Below, piece by piece: positions 1 through 14,000 of a stretch of 64,000 nucleotides of DNA. The notes below the pieces were generated by a model. The model saw nothing but the letters and a program-made list of their open reading frames with translations. It was not told where the DNA came from and did not search any database. The stretch is from Acanthosoma haemorrhoidale. Lineage: Eukaryota; Arthropoda; Insecta; Hemiptera; Acanthosomatidae. The position numbers were made by a program, and so were the translations under genes. The stretch lies in assembly GCA_930367205.1 (NCBI GenBank), contig OV884012.1, forward strand, positions 54,767,239 through 54,831,238. Reading direction: 5' to 3'. Numbering within the stretch: the first letter of the stretch is position 1; each line of letters opens with the position of its first letter.

Positions 1-1873
1 TGACAACCAAACATATTTACAAATTAAACATGCAATGCTATTTAACACACTTTTATGATTCAATTATGACTTGTTCCGGTTGAAACAATGTCTTGTGTTG
101 ATTTTGAAATTCCAAAGACTGCCTGGTCAGTTTCTTTGAAGTTGTGTGCATCCTTCATATAATAATAATAGTTGTGTGGTCTTCTTAGTTGTAAGTGTTG
201 TGTGATATAATGTATTAGAAAATAAGAAGAATCACCGCCCTCACGTCCAACAAGTTTTACCCCATCCACTTACTAACTCTCTTCGCAACTGGTGCCAACT
301 CTCCTTTTAATGGTGACTCTTGTGTCACTACTTACTTCCTTGTAACAGCCGACTAGCCCAGCACATATTTTGAATTTAAACGTCTTAAAAAATAACATTA
401 AATTTTCCCTCCTTCCAGTTTAAAAAAAAATAAATACTCCTTTTTGCTTTTTTTTTTTTTAAATATGAAAATAAATTATAATTGGTATATTTATCCCAAT
501 AATGTCAGATAACTAGAACATTTGAAGTAAATATATAAGTTAACAAAATTAATTACAATTGCATAATATTAACCATATGTACATAAAATAATTAACTTTT
601 ATCAATGTGTATTTTAGAGAATTATCCATAATCTTTTATGTTAAAATATAAATTATCTCAAATAAGACTCATGAGGTGAAAATGAGTAACAAATTGAAAC
701 ATAAAATTTTATAATAATGTTAAGTTTAATTTTAAATGTGTTACTAACAGGTTGGGAAATTCAATGTATTTTTTGATGCAAGTGTTGAGTGTGAAAGTTG
801 AAAATGAAAAAAATAATTTCCTTACGATGTATATTTAACAGAACCAGAATATTGAAATTCATTGGCTCTAAAGATGGCATACTGTTCACATAAATTGTGC
901 AACGGACTATGGTACATTACTAATGAACAACTCACTGTGGCTTTCAATGACCGACACCAATATTGCTCTCCTAAGCAGGCTCCTAGGGTTCAGCTTCCAT
1001 AATCAATACTCCAGTGCCATCCACATTCGACCAAGAGGTGGCATCTCATCCACGCCAAGCCAGCAAGTTTCCGGTTGTTTTTTCAGGTTGGGATGAAGCC
1101 GTAAAGTGGGGGAAACACAGTCCTTATTTATTTGCCTAATATCAGCCTTAATTATGTATTTAAAAAGAAAAATGAACTATATAAAGGAAATTCAGTGTTG
1201 GTATTTCTAGACTTCCTGTACAGATTTATTTTGGATTGTTTAATTATAGCATAAAGATATACATATGGAAGGGAGGGAATCAGCACTAGTTCAAGCATCA
1301 GACTAGTTAATCCATTTGTCCCAGTGAATAATTCCTAATAAGGATCAGTTGTCAGAGGCTAATTGGATTAAATATTCTTTATAGACATCTCCAGTTCCTT
1401 ATAACATTTTTCTTATTGCCAGCATGTACTTTTGATACATCCATTGTACTTAAAATATTTTTCTCTCGAGATGTATTACATATATTTCAAGAGATGTATT
1501 ACATAACATAACTACAATAATTATTAACAAACATACTAATTCACAATTAACATGAAATAAAAATCTTCGTAAATTCTTTATAATATGTGGGGACACATTT
1601 CTTCATATTGCAGGAATTACACCTAGAGCTATTAAAATATTTTGTTAACAGTACAGATCTATTATAGTATAAACAGAGACTTCAACAATTTATAAATACT
1701 TAACAAAACATCTTTTAATTTACACACTAAGATTTAAATCAGACATCAAGCTTCAGCTTTTGTTACTGAAAACTCAAAGCACAAAAGTAAAAAATTAAAT
1801 CAATGTTTATTCAGTTGAACTAAATGCAAATTAGGTCAGGTTTCCATCACTGTAAGAAATCTTCAATCTATAA
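1..1873. other. AT-rich DNA with no assigned gene
   Basis: This probably continues the dynein locus (introns). A 69-codon minus ORF at 60-269 has no motif I recognise and no splice support. Short direct repeats of AGATGTATTACATA occur at about 1470-1505. Nothing else could be supported. Confidence 0.4.
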
Positions 1874-1875
1874 TA

Positions 1876-2818
1876 CAGTGAAACCTCTAATTAATGGACA
1901 CCCCTGGTGCAAATGATTTGGTCCGTTATTTAGAGGTGTCCTTTAAACAGAGGTTTTATTTTTTATAAGTGTATGTACACATTAATTTTTTTTTATTCAA
2001 TTTCCAATGTATGTATTTACGACATGTTGTAATAAAAAAACTCTTTACACAGAACAGCTTTTTATTCTAATCAACTTAATTAAAAATGTGACTGAAACAC
2101 ATGTGTATGTATTGTATTAATTATGTTCAGATTATAAAATAAAAACATAAAATAGCTATGATAGGTACATATTTTTAATTAAGTAGATTTATATAGAATT
2201 TAAATGTCATTTTTATTTTTAAAACAACTTGGGAAGAAAAATTGATCTACTTTTGTTTGGTGTAGTATACCTTTACTGTGTTCCCATTCTATAATCACCT
2301 GAATGAAAGCAGCCATTTTGACACCCATTGAGTGTCGTCATGGGAGTTGCCGAAACGTTTGTTTTACCAATATTAAGTCTTTGTGCGCGAAAGGCATTTT
2401 CATCCGCTCTCCATGAGATTACAGGAGAACTAAATGTTCATTGAGAAGGGTCAAGAATAAAAGTATTTATTCTTTTTAAATCTTTTTAGAATGTAAACAT
2501 ATATATCCCTGCTTTCTTATACCGGAAACAACTAATTATTATCAAAAATGAAAAAGCTATTCCTTTCTTGACTTATTAGTCATGCTGGCCGTCTTTTGGA
2601 GGATTATTTATCAATTTCCAACCTACTAGTCTGTCCATGACTGTTTATGGGAGGTTTCCTTAAATAGAGGTTAAAATGCATTAAAAATTGTATTAAAATG
2701 CCTGAGCAAAAAACAATCATCCAGTAATGGCGAGTGTCTATTAATTATAAGTGCCTGTTAGCAGTTATGGTATGCCTGTATATGTTTACCAGTTGGTATC
2801 CCAGTTATGGTTTTACTG
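1876..2818. mobile_element. Non-autonomous pogo/Tigger-like DNA element (MITE)
   Basis: The 943-bp element starts CAGTGAAACCTC and ends (read inward on the other strand) CAGTAAAACCAT, and each end is flanked by TA, the target duplication of the Tc1/mariner/pogo group. CAGT-AAACC termini are typical of Tigger/pogo elements. The text TAATTAATGGACACC near the left end is echoed inverted at about 2727-2745, suggesting longer degraded inverted repeats. No transposase can be read inside. It lies left of the last dynein exon found, possibly in an intron. Confidence 0.5.
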
Positions 2819-2820
2819 TA

Positions 2821-4977
2821 TAGTATTTGCGTCAAACCACCTGAGTTCACTCAAGGGAGTTGGCTGCATGTATACTGATCACCCCATTATTCATTGAATT
2901 CAAGAAGATGAAACAACATTGGCAAAAATAAACAAGACAGGCCGTTTGATATGGTCACCTGGTTATGTAGGCATTATGGAAATTGCTGATTCAGCCAGAC
3001 TGGCCAGAGAAGCATTATCTCTCCCAGTACTCCCAGAAAGAGAGGTAAAAAATTGGAGTACATCCCATTGTACCAACCACTGAGAAGAAGTAGGCCACAC
3101 TCACCTAAGGATAGGTTATAGTAGATTCACACATGATTAACTTATTACGATAGACAAACCTTCAAAATGTTAAAAATGTAATCGATATTTAACAATCATT
3201 CATATATTCAGGGAGTGCCGTTATTTCTGATCAAATTTAGATAGCCAAAAACTTTCATTAAGATTGCCACTAAAATTAAGTAATGAAGTACCTACCGACT
3301 ATTAATATCATCATCAATTTTCTCTCCAAAACTTATTCATTACTTAATTTAGTTTTATTTTATTTATTTTTTTGGATAATGCTCCATATATAACCACCTG
3401 ACATGTAGAACTGTGGTGCCTTCTGGAGCTTGGGCTCGGCTTTTGTTCTTGTACTCTCTCAGACTTGCATCAGTGAGTGGGCTCTCCAAGTGAGATGAAT
3501 ACAACATTAATGATCTGAGGGTTTTATGCAGTAATAAATCTCAAAGACCAAACAAACCCTAGTCAAAATTTTGAAATATTGACATTATTGATGCAGAGGT
3601 TTGATTGTTTGAGGTACATTGATGGTTTGACCCACGATATTGAAGAAAATATGAGAATCCTTGAAATCCAACATTAACACTAGATGGTTGGTGGTGGGGG
3701 ACATTTGACAATAGTATAGTCTTGTCAATATTTTTTGTCAGTTGTACGTAAATTCAATGAACTTTGGTAGGACAATTAGACACACTTGACATGACTACAG
3801 ACCCTGACTGCATTATTGGTTCTGTTATTGCAGGGGAAGGATGCATTTAAGCCTCTTAGATCCTATAAGAGAGGTCATGGGTGGAGAATCACCACAATCA
3901 TTTATTTTCTTTATCGTGCTCCAAGTAATAAGATGAGTAATGTTACAACATGATATTTTGAAAGCTGTGCTTCTTACTTAAGCTTTTCAAGTTTAAATGG
4001 AGTGGCATATTTTCAGGTACAGAGATAATCTAAAGTAATCAGGGAATAGTCTGATCCATGTACACCATTTATTACTTGAGCCTAGGATAAAACTGAGGAC
4101 TTAAAATAACATGTCAATATGAGAGATGAGAAACTACCCGTTTTTGAACAGATAAGTTAAGAAGATGAATTGTTAAAGAAAAAACACTGAAAAAGGTCTA
4201 AAAATGATTCGAGCTTTTTGACTCAATTTTTTATTTTTAACAAGATCCCTACAAAAACACTTCTTCCATTAGTATTACTAATCTAAAACTTATCACAGAA
4301 CTAGACAGTTTACCAATAAATTTACCAAACTCTGAGTAGAAAATCGTACAGTAGGCTACAGAAGTATAGAAGAAAGAGTGAAAGGAAATCATGAATCCTC
4401 AAGGATACTGCTTAGAATGATGAATTAATGTTGATACAGCTAGATTAAATGCTGTCTTTCAATAAGAAACAAAAGCCCCGACCATTGATTTTGTGAAAAA
4501 CCATGCCTGTAAAGAATAGATTGTCTAAATGAAAAGCTATCTCTTGCTTTTAAGTTTATCTCTATTAAACAGTTAATTTCATAACTTTTATCCCACACGA
4601 CTATTAACTATGTTGATTTTTCGAGCTTTTTTTTAGGTTGAATTTTGTGAAATACTTGGAAATGATAAACAGAGGCAGAACTTTTATTTTAATGAATCAG
4701 CTTTGATGTTGAAAAGTTCTACACTAACCTACACCTTCCATAATATACCATACATAATTTGGCTGTTCAGAACCTTATGAAAATACTATCAGACATAACC
4801 GCAAGTTGATGAATTTCCAGTTGGGGTAGTGATGCAATGATATTAATTAATATTTTCTATAACCTTAGTAGTTGATTGCTGTATTTTAACAACAACCCTA
4901 AGCTAATCCTGCAAAGAATTTTATAGATTTAACAGTTTGGATATAAACATAATATAATAAAAATGTGAATTTCTTAC
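2821..4977. other. AT-rich DNA, no supported gene
   Basis: This should contain further dynein introns and possibly exons. I looked on the minus strand for an acceptor in the right phase joined to a dynein motif and did not find a convincing one. No repeats stood out. Confidence 0.35.
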
Positions 4978-5083
4978 TTGGAGATATTTATACATGCTTG
5001 TTTTTTTTTGTAATTTTCAATAACAGACATTAAATTACTTCCATGAGATTTAACAAGTAGTGACTTTGATTTTCGAGAAGTCC
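4978..5083 (-). CDS. Dynein heavy chain exon 8 (candidate)
   Basis: The acceptor is ATTTTAG and the donor GTAAGA. It supplies the two bases needed after exon 7, then 34 codons, then two bases. It encodes SRKSKSLLVKSHGSN and VIENYKKKQACINIS. No family motif is obvious. The support is the open frame, both splice sites and the matching phase, so it is less sure than exons 4-7. Confidence 0.55.
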
Positions 5084-8000
5084 CTAAAATATTAAAAAAA
5101 AAAATTTTAAATTAGAAATTGATTCATGAAATTTGTAGATAAAATTTAATTTTTACTTTCATAGTTGTATATTATTGATAGTGTGGTGCCGGTATGGAGT
5201 GTGTTTATATATTTAGAAATAAAACTAGATACAATACTATAACAAAAAACATTTAAAAATAATTTTGATTGGACCTGTTGGTTTATTAATACTGAAAAAA
5301 TCTGTCTAAAAAGATTAGTCTTAAACAACTCCTGCTACTATTGACAAAAAGGAAGTCACTAACTGACCACCAATCTGGGTTCCAAGTATGTCACTTGACA
5401 GTCAAATAGTGCCATTGTGTAGTATAGTTGCCACTAGTTTTGAAAAAATTGCAATATAGAATAGGAGTACTATTCGATGTTCAAAGTGCTTTTGACACCA
5501 TATGACATGAGGATTATTTTACAAGAAAATTATATTTCTTCCATGTGATTGCATTTTGATTTGAAAATCATTTTTGGAAGACAGGAAATTCCAAGTACTT
5601 GTTAGCAATGAAGTTCCCTCATTCCAGTTATCATAAGTATTTTATAGCAATGAAGTTCCTTCATCTGCTATATCTAATGTAAGCTCTTTCCTTAATTTCC
5701 TCTATACTGCAGACATTCCACTTTATATTAAAACATATTTATACTTTCTAATTATAAAAGGTAAAAGGATATTCATAAGAATTGATTAATAATAATAGTT
5801 AATTTATAAGCTATACATTATATAATCTCAGGGTTCAATATGGTCCTAGTGGATAACGTTGATATTTTAAATGTTTCATATTTAACACAATTACAAATGA
5901 GCTATATAAATCATATAACAATAACCAAATCTAATTAATAATAGCATAGGTCTTCTGCAGTGTTGGGTGGTATGTGATCTTCCTGATCCATATCTATCTT
6001 TGGGTCTCAACCTGTGGCCCTATCTTCAACACCTGTGGCCTCATGGCATCTGATGAAGTCACTAACTTTTGTCTCACCAAGATACAAAGACTAAGATACC
6101 AAGACTAAGAACTAAGAAGTCCCAAGACTTGGGGAACTAAGATAAAGAACCTCTTTATTACTTAGAGGCACCTAGCCCCACCACATAAAAAAGTTTATCC
6201 TACATTTCATAGCTTTACTTAGGGTTACTTTTTTTTTACTTCAAGAGTTCCCCGTCTTTCTAATGCTACCTACTTTTGTTACTAAGGGTTAAAGGGATTT
6301 TCCTGTTGACAATACGTATTGTATATAAACATAAACTCTTTTTTTTCCCCTTTTCTTTGGGAACCATGCCCCAAACAGGGCTTCCTCATCGGCCTCATAT
6401 ATTGTCGGGTTTAATTAAGGGATCACCATGAGATATTTCATCAACTGTGGTGTGCGTATTCCAGTGCAGCTGGGTTTACTACATTGGTCAATGCAGCTTT
6501 TGTTTTTTATGCTGATTTTAATGTATTCATTTCTTTTTTTCTAAAACTAACTTATTTCTATATACAAAAAACTCCACTCATTCTTACGACAATGATGCCT
6601 TTTTGATAAGCATCCCCACTATCATGGCTGCTCATCCTCCATCACCCTTCTAGAGAAGTGCCTGGCCCCTGCAGCACAATCTACTCCTGAACAAGTTCTT
6701 CCCCTGGCCCTGAAGTTCTTCTCGTTGTAAACCAGATACAGCAAGTCTATCTCTTCCAAGCTTTGCTGGGAAATTGAGCAAAGCATCTATGCTCTTGCTT
6801 GTTTCAAAGCTCAACAGGTGAGCTGTGTGGTATCTCTAATCCCGCAATGTGGGCAGTTATAGTCCGCAGCTCTTTTAAACTCGTAGAGCTTGGATTGAAA
6901 TCCGCCATGTCCCAATAGCAACTGGGAAGTCCAATACTTAGGAGAGACCCACGTCGCCCTTAGCCTGTAGAGAAATACTTCCTTAGGGTATTCCCCTTTG
7001 TAGTATTGGTCCACCTGTAATTTCACCCCTCATTGGTCCTTCCTCGTCTTAGGTTGTTCTTCAATCGCCCTGAAAAGGGGAGGTGGAAACTCATCTATAT
7101 GTTTTCTCTTCACCTTAGCTACAAGGTGTTGTTCCTGGTGGACCTAGTCTACTGGGGCTACCATCACTTATATCTGTGCTGCTTCAAAGGAAACAGTCCT
7201 AATAGGCTCTTGAGACTCCCAGCAATACTGCTCTCTGCACCTGCATTAGCCTGTGCACCTGACCTTTATTGAGGTATCCCAACCATGACTGAGAACTTTA
7301 TTCCCCACATCAAACCACAAATCCTGGCCAAGTTGTTAGTAACCTATGTCACTATGTCTGCTAGGTACCTGATGTAGTCTCACACGTATGTAGATAAACT
7401 CGGTGTATGCGCTTATGGACCTCCCTCCAAAATATAAGGTAATAGGGTGGCAAAATAGGGTGGCCATGGTTTAGCATTTTCTTTCCCACCAGGGTGGATG
7501 TCATCTTCTCCACACCCATGGTCATCGTTCTTGATGTGCACCACTCTTCCACAAGGGTAGCTCAAGCACAGCTCCATTCGGCGATCTCCACTTGAGATTC
7601 TGGCGCAGTTGTCATTGGCAGATCATTCATGTAGGCTACCGGGAGGATTCCATGGTTACTAAGGGTTATAAGGACCTAGTTGAATACCTGCTTCCAAGGG
7701 GCAGGACCCAGTACTGACCCCTGGGGGACATCCACACTCCACGGGTGCCTCAAACTCATATGGCTCTCCTCTGATGACCCCCCTCCGTTGATTGAGTTAG
7801 CTGCCCACAAGGACATAGAGGTTGCTGGGCATCTCGAGTTCTTAGAACCCCCTTATCACAAAGGGCAACCACACTGTCGAAGCCAGAGGAGATGTCATAT
7901 ATCATGTATTATATTATATATAACCAATATTTGTGTTAAAATACAATTTAATTTAATATAACCACAATTCACTGGAACCTCCACTATCCAGGGTTCGATC

Positions 8001-11000
8001 AACCGTGATCCCTTCCTATTTTTTTTTTTGTTTTTGCATTTAATCCTCAGATGAATCTGAGTTATTTTGGAAAATGCTGCATTTTGATTTTATTTACTTC
8101 GCTTAGTCAGGTGAAACAATGTGTTCTTCTTCGTCAAGGAAAGCAATAAAAACTTGAAATTTAATTGACGTCCATAGAGCTGTTTTTCAATGGTTAAAGC
8201 AAAAACGCACTGAGAGAGTTCCTATTTCAGGGCCAAAGGTAAGTGAAAAGGAATAATGGCTTCTTAAAAATTTCAATATTAAGGAACCATTCTCTGCTTC
8301 CCAAGGGTGGCTTGCAAAGTGAGACACAGTATTAGACAGTTAGACTTTCAAGGAGAGAGCCTTAGTGGGGAGTTTGTTGCAGCCACTGCATTTAATGAAA
8401 CTTTCAATTCCTTGATCAAACAATTAAATTTAACAACAAATTAAATTTAGAATACATATGAATCTGGATTATTTTGGAAAATTATGCCTTCAAACACCTA
8501 ATCGGAAAAGTCTGCACCTGGTCACAAATGCAGCAGCAAAGAATGACTTACTGTTATGATTTGTTTCAATGTATCAGGATCACACAATTTACAATTAGTT
8601 GTTGTTGGGAAGACAAAATTGCTTCTGTCTTTTAAAGGAACAGAAATTAGAAGTCATTGTAGCAATTATTATGACAACCCAGAAGCTTGAATGAATCAAA
8701 CTTTTTTATATCATGGTATAAAGAGAAGTTTGTACATTCAGTGCTTCAACACTTGAAACAGAAAGGATTCCCTCTTAGAGCTGTTCTTTTGCTCGATAAT
8801 GCTTCCTCCCATCCTGCAGAATCAACTTTAACAAGTGAAGATGGAGCAATTTTCATTTAATACCTTCTGGCAAATGTAACAGCACTGATCCAGCCAATGG
8901 ATCAAGGGGTTATTTCAAGTTTGAAGCATACATTTATAAAAAGTATTCCTTAAATTTTTACTTGAAGAAACCAGTAATACCGAGTTAATTAAAGATACCT
9001 TAAAGAAATGGGCAGTAAAATGCACAGTTTTGGGCAAATTTACTGTCAACAACTTTAGAACTTTCAAAAAGAGAAATATTAGACCAGGAAGATTTAACAC
9101 AAGAAGCTGAAGAAAAAGGAGATGTAATTGACGCTTGTCTTGACATTGCCCCAGCTCTCCATGATTTCATTAATGTTGACAGAGATGGTATGATCAATTG
9201 GCTGGAAAGTGATAAAAATAAAGAGGGATTCGAAAAATGAATGGATCTTCACGATAAGGTCAGACCATCAACCTCTTCACAGGTTGACAAGAGAAACGAC
9301 AGTGATGAAGACAAAGGTTTCATTATTGTCTTGGAAAGGAAAAAGATAAAAGACAATGAAGCCTTACAGAAGTGATTTTTTCAGTAAATAAAAATAATGT
9401 ACATGTGTAAATAAAATTGTAAATAGCATATCTATAATTGAATGAATATGTACTTTTTATTATTAATAATAAATTTAATATGTCATACGCATTTCTTCTT
9501 AATTAAACCTTTAATTAATGCATTAAAAAAAAGTTGATTAACCGGGGTTTTTGATTTTCTGTGGAGCCTCTCTCCGGCATTATCCTGGATAGTGGAGATT
9601 CCACTGTACGCACAATATACCCTAACACCCTAACACTCTCCAGTCACTTCTAAATTTAATTCTAGAAAATTGATAATGTTAATGTTTTTTTTAAGGATTA
9701 ATTTGAAAGAAGGATCATTTTATCATATAAAATAAATTATAAAAAGTTTAAATTCAAACAAGTGAATGAAACAGCAGGAAGTATGTCAATAATTTGAACA
9801 GATGAGATTAAGGTGATGAGATTTTATTACTAGGGTTTCAATTGCTTATAGTTTCTTGAGAAGGGCAGTTGTTGATAAATGATTGAAAGGAGATGTGAGT
9901 TGTTTATAATTGCTGGAGAAGAGAAGTCTTGATTTTGTGTGGTTTGCGGATGGTCAAACATATTTGACTTGAGGGCCCTCAAACCTCTTATTTCTTCATA
10001 TCATCGCATGTCATCATATCACCTTATACATCATATTTGGATATTGGTGGAGTCTACAGGAGGCTATTGAGGCATAATTGTATTAAGAGTGAATTATTTA
10101 GTACTACCTCTTTACTGACGACTTAAATAGAGAACACACAAGTGCTTGAAACAACAAGAAATATAAAGACGTTTTAGATGACATTCACCTCTTGTTCAGG
10201 CTCCATAGGCAGTAAATAAGTTTTGATTAGAAGGGTGATTCAAAATAGAGAGACCTCATTTTCTTGTTTAAACTTAATTTTTGTTTGGGAAGATTTCAAC
10301 AATATTTTTTATTATTATTTTTTTTTTATTATGGTAATGAGATGAGTGAAAAATTTTAAAATTATTTTATTTTTATCCTTCTTTTTCTGATTTTTTTGGC
10401 TAGAGAAAATTAGGAAAAGTGTATGTAAATATTGTATACACGGGCATATATTTAAGATTAAAACTTTAAATGTAAGTTATGAAGTGTATTTATTTTATTT
10501 CTCTTTAACAGCAATTTTCATTTTCTTACATCAGTATACAGAGAGAATAGTTTGAAAGACTATAAAGCTCGAGGAAGTAAATAAATACTTCTTTGCGTAT
10601 TATAAGACAAGGCTTTAGGCCTGAGCTTGGCTTAGTCAGTGATGATGATAGCAGAATACGGGCCTGTTCCCCTACGAACAAGGAGTCCTTATTTATTACA
10701 AATTAGGACTTCTTGGCCTATCTCGTTTACAGATCCCTCCGTGCGCATTGCTGCCCTACGGTTGACTATACCCACTCTTCTCTAAAACATCGCATTTGGA
10801 CTTCTCGGCCTATCTGGTCTACATATCTCTCCGTGCACATCGCCACCCTGTGATTGACTATCTGCACTCTTCTCCATGGTACAATAAACTTACTGATCCC
10901 TAACATACACAACAGAGATACCATGAAGTAAATATCAAAATACAAGGAGACCTTAGGGTCTATATAGACAAATTCTCTCTGGTCATACTTTCATCAAACC

Positions 11001-14000
11001 ATCTGACTGAAAGAAAATGGGAACAAATCTGCTTGAGGACAGGCCTGGGCTATGTACTATCACCATGTAACTCAGTATTATAGAGATGGACCCAGTAATC
11101 TGGTCAAGTCACATCATTTACTGTTGGCAGATTTATCTGCAGCTGAGAAATTTTATTGTATAAATAAAAAATAAATAAATTGACCATACCAGCTGATATT
11201 TTTGGTTCTATGTCATCAGTGGTGAAACCAGCACTCTTTAAATCAGAATAACACGCCAATTCAATCATTTTTTTAAGCAAAGAACGAGCTTCTGTAATTT
11301 TATCCATAATGACTTCATTTCTTGTAAGCTAAAAATGAAAAGAAAACCTATAAAAATAATTGAGAAAATAATACCTGTTCAATATGATTTTCTAATTTAA
11401 TTTATTAGGTATGCGTCACTAATAAGGGATTAGATGAAGACCATTTTAAGAAGTTTCCTCATATGTAGAACAATTTTGGAGGCTATACCTCCAAGCAAGA
11501 AATATCTATGTGTATATACAGGGTGTATCGTAAATGATTTCCAAAAATTAAGAAAGTGATAGTAGACCTTGAATACAACAGAAAAGTTAATTTAGGCAAA
11601 GGGGAACGAGTAAGTTTAAATTTTGGGTTTTTTAATGTCATCTTTTGGTTGAATAGGCGAAGCGATAACTAAAAAACTATTCAGGCAATACCCAATTGCA
11701 GCATCATAAAGTAGACAAAATATTCTTTAAAAACAAGTAGAATTTGTCTTTGTGGAAAGGGGGCTTTCAGGCGGCTAAATTACACGAAGTTCTGTTTTTC
11801 ATTTATCCACGATGTTTTTATCAGCCTCCTACTTACAGACTACACATTCCCCACTTTTAGAAAAGCTTTTGTTTAATAAGCTTCATAAGTCCATGTTAAT
11901 CAGGTGGAAGATATTCTGCTTGCTCATCGGGAAGGTAGTTGGTTTCAAATAGCTAATAGAAATAGAATTAAATAAGAAATATAATAATAAGATAGTTACT
12001 CCTTGCAAACAAGTGCTATGAACTTTAATGGGATAAAGAATTCCCCTGAGTTTTGTCAGATTCATTGGATACAAAAACGATTCATAAAATTGATTCTATG
12101 GAAAGAACTAAATTTAAACACGACTACAAATAATTGAGTAATTACCAACTTAAGCACCAATGAAAACCAAAAGTATTTTTAAAAATTATTACCTGTCTAT
12201 TATAAAAATCTTCTAAGGTTAATTTCTCAATAATGGAATCATCAAAAAATGTAAGTCGTGAAAAAGAAAAACATAAGCTTTGGACATCAAAGATTACGTT
12301 CCTTAGCTCTTCATTCTTGAACAAAAATATTTCATCCAAATAAGCAACTCTTAAATGCACTTTTCGCAGTCCTATATACTTTTTCCATTGTTTAAATATT
12401 TTGTTACACAAAATTTTTTTAAATAAATCGATCTAGAAATGTTAAAATTTGTTAGCTATTAATAAAAAATAACGAAATAAGATTTGTCTACATTTGAAAC
12501 ATTGTAAAAAAAAAAGTTAAATTATAAAACAAAATCTATAATTAAAGCATAATTTATACTTTTCGTATATAATTAAATTTCTTGTATGTTCCTTCCAATT
12601 GCTTAAGTGGCCAAAATGTTGCCACCCCTTTAACATGATGCATTATGCCATCTCTGCTCATCGTGTAATAGTCTTTAATATCACAATCATCATAATCGAC
12701 TAACCTATGAACAAAAATGTTTATTATTTCAATCCACACTCAGTGCTCTCAATTAATTAGTTTTTATAAAATAATGAAAACTTTTGATTCTATGGTTAAA
12801 GGAACAGAATAGAGGCATTTTTAAAATTATATCACAAATAATAACAGCTTCACTAATCGGCAGCTGCATTTCACATAAACATTGGATTCAGAGAGGGTGA
12901 CTCTAGCTTCTCTCCTTACTAATTAAGACAGCTGCAAAGCATTGCAACAGGAGAATCTGAATGCATGGAATGTGATAAAATGATTACCTACATGCATAAA
13001 ATGACTCTTAGCCAGAAAATCTCTCTCGAGCATCAAAGATGCATTCAAAACTCTGCAAATAAAAGTTCAAAAGATTCGTCCCCTGAGTTTCAATCATAAC
13101 AATAAGATTAATGAGCTTAGATGAAAAGATAACATATTTATTAGTAATAAGGATATTTCCTATAACTGAACATTTGGAAATTGGTTGGAACATTAACAAA
13201 AGATTCTGGCCAGTCTATACTTTCTGTCAGATGAGGTCATAGTGAAACATATTAATGTATCAGGTGGAGTAAATTCTTGCCAGATCTAAAGTTGCAAACA
13301 TCAGCCAAACCTAAACAGGGTACCATCCTCCCCCCTAGTGAGAAGCTAGAACAGTTGGGCCTAATAAGACCCATGTAAGGCAAACTGTGACTTATGCATG
13401 TAAAACTTAGACATCCAATAGTAAAGAAAAACCAGAAAGGAAATTTTTTAGACAAATTAAGATTAGATTAACATTAGGGAAAATGAAATTATGCTATGAT
13501 GACAATGTCTGTCAATGAGTCTACATTGTACCTAATGTACATTGTTTACATATATTACAATTTATGTAAGGACCTCAAAAATTCAGGAATTTCCTTAGCA
13601 CATGCCAAGAAGGCTGGGCAGAGTCGATTAGGAAGGCCAAGAACCTCTTCTTCCATGGCAATAAGTAATCAACACCTAATCCAAATGGTCTTTATGCAAT
13701 ACCACATTAAGTGTAGACAGTGATCAAGTTTTGTGAACAAAAAAATCTTCAGTGAAACTATTTTAGGTAGATTCTGAAATAGTAGGCCATAGTAGGCCTG
13801 AACAGTATGCCATTGAGAAATCCTTGACAGAGTAGATTGATAATCATTATGTTGTTGACAACAATATGTAATGATGTAAAATAAAAATCATACAATAGAC
13901 ATTAAAAAATATAAAATTAAACACTTAAAAAATCCTTACTCATAATCGAAAGGAGAGTAATGAATAGATTTCTTTGGAAAAGCTGGTTTTAAGTAGAAAT

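Noticed and set aside
11883..12074. Possible extra dynein exon (text FYESFLYPMNLTKLRG)
   Set aside because: Acceptor and donor can be proposed, but exons 6 and 7 join in phase and complete the conserved order without it. Kept only as a possible alternative exon.
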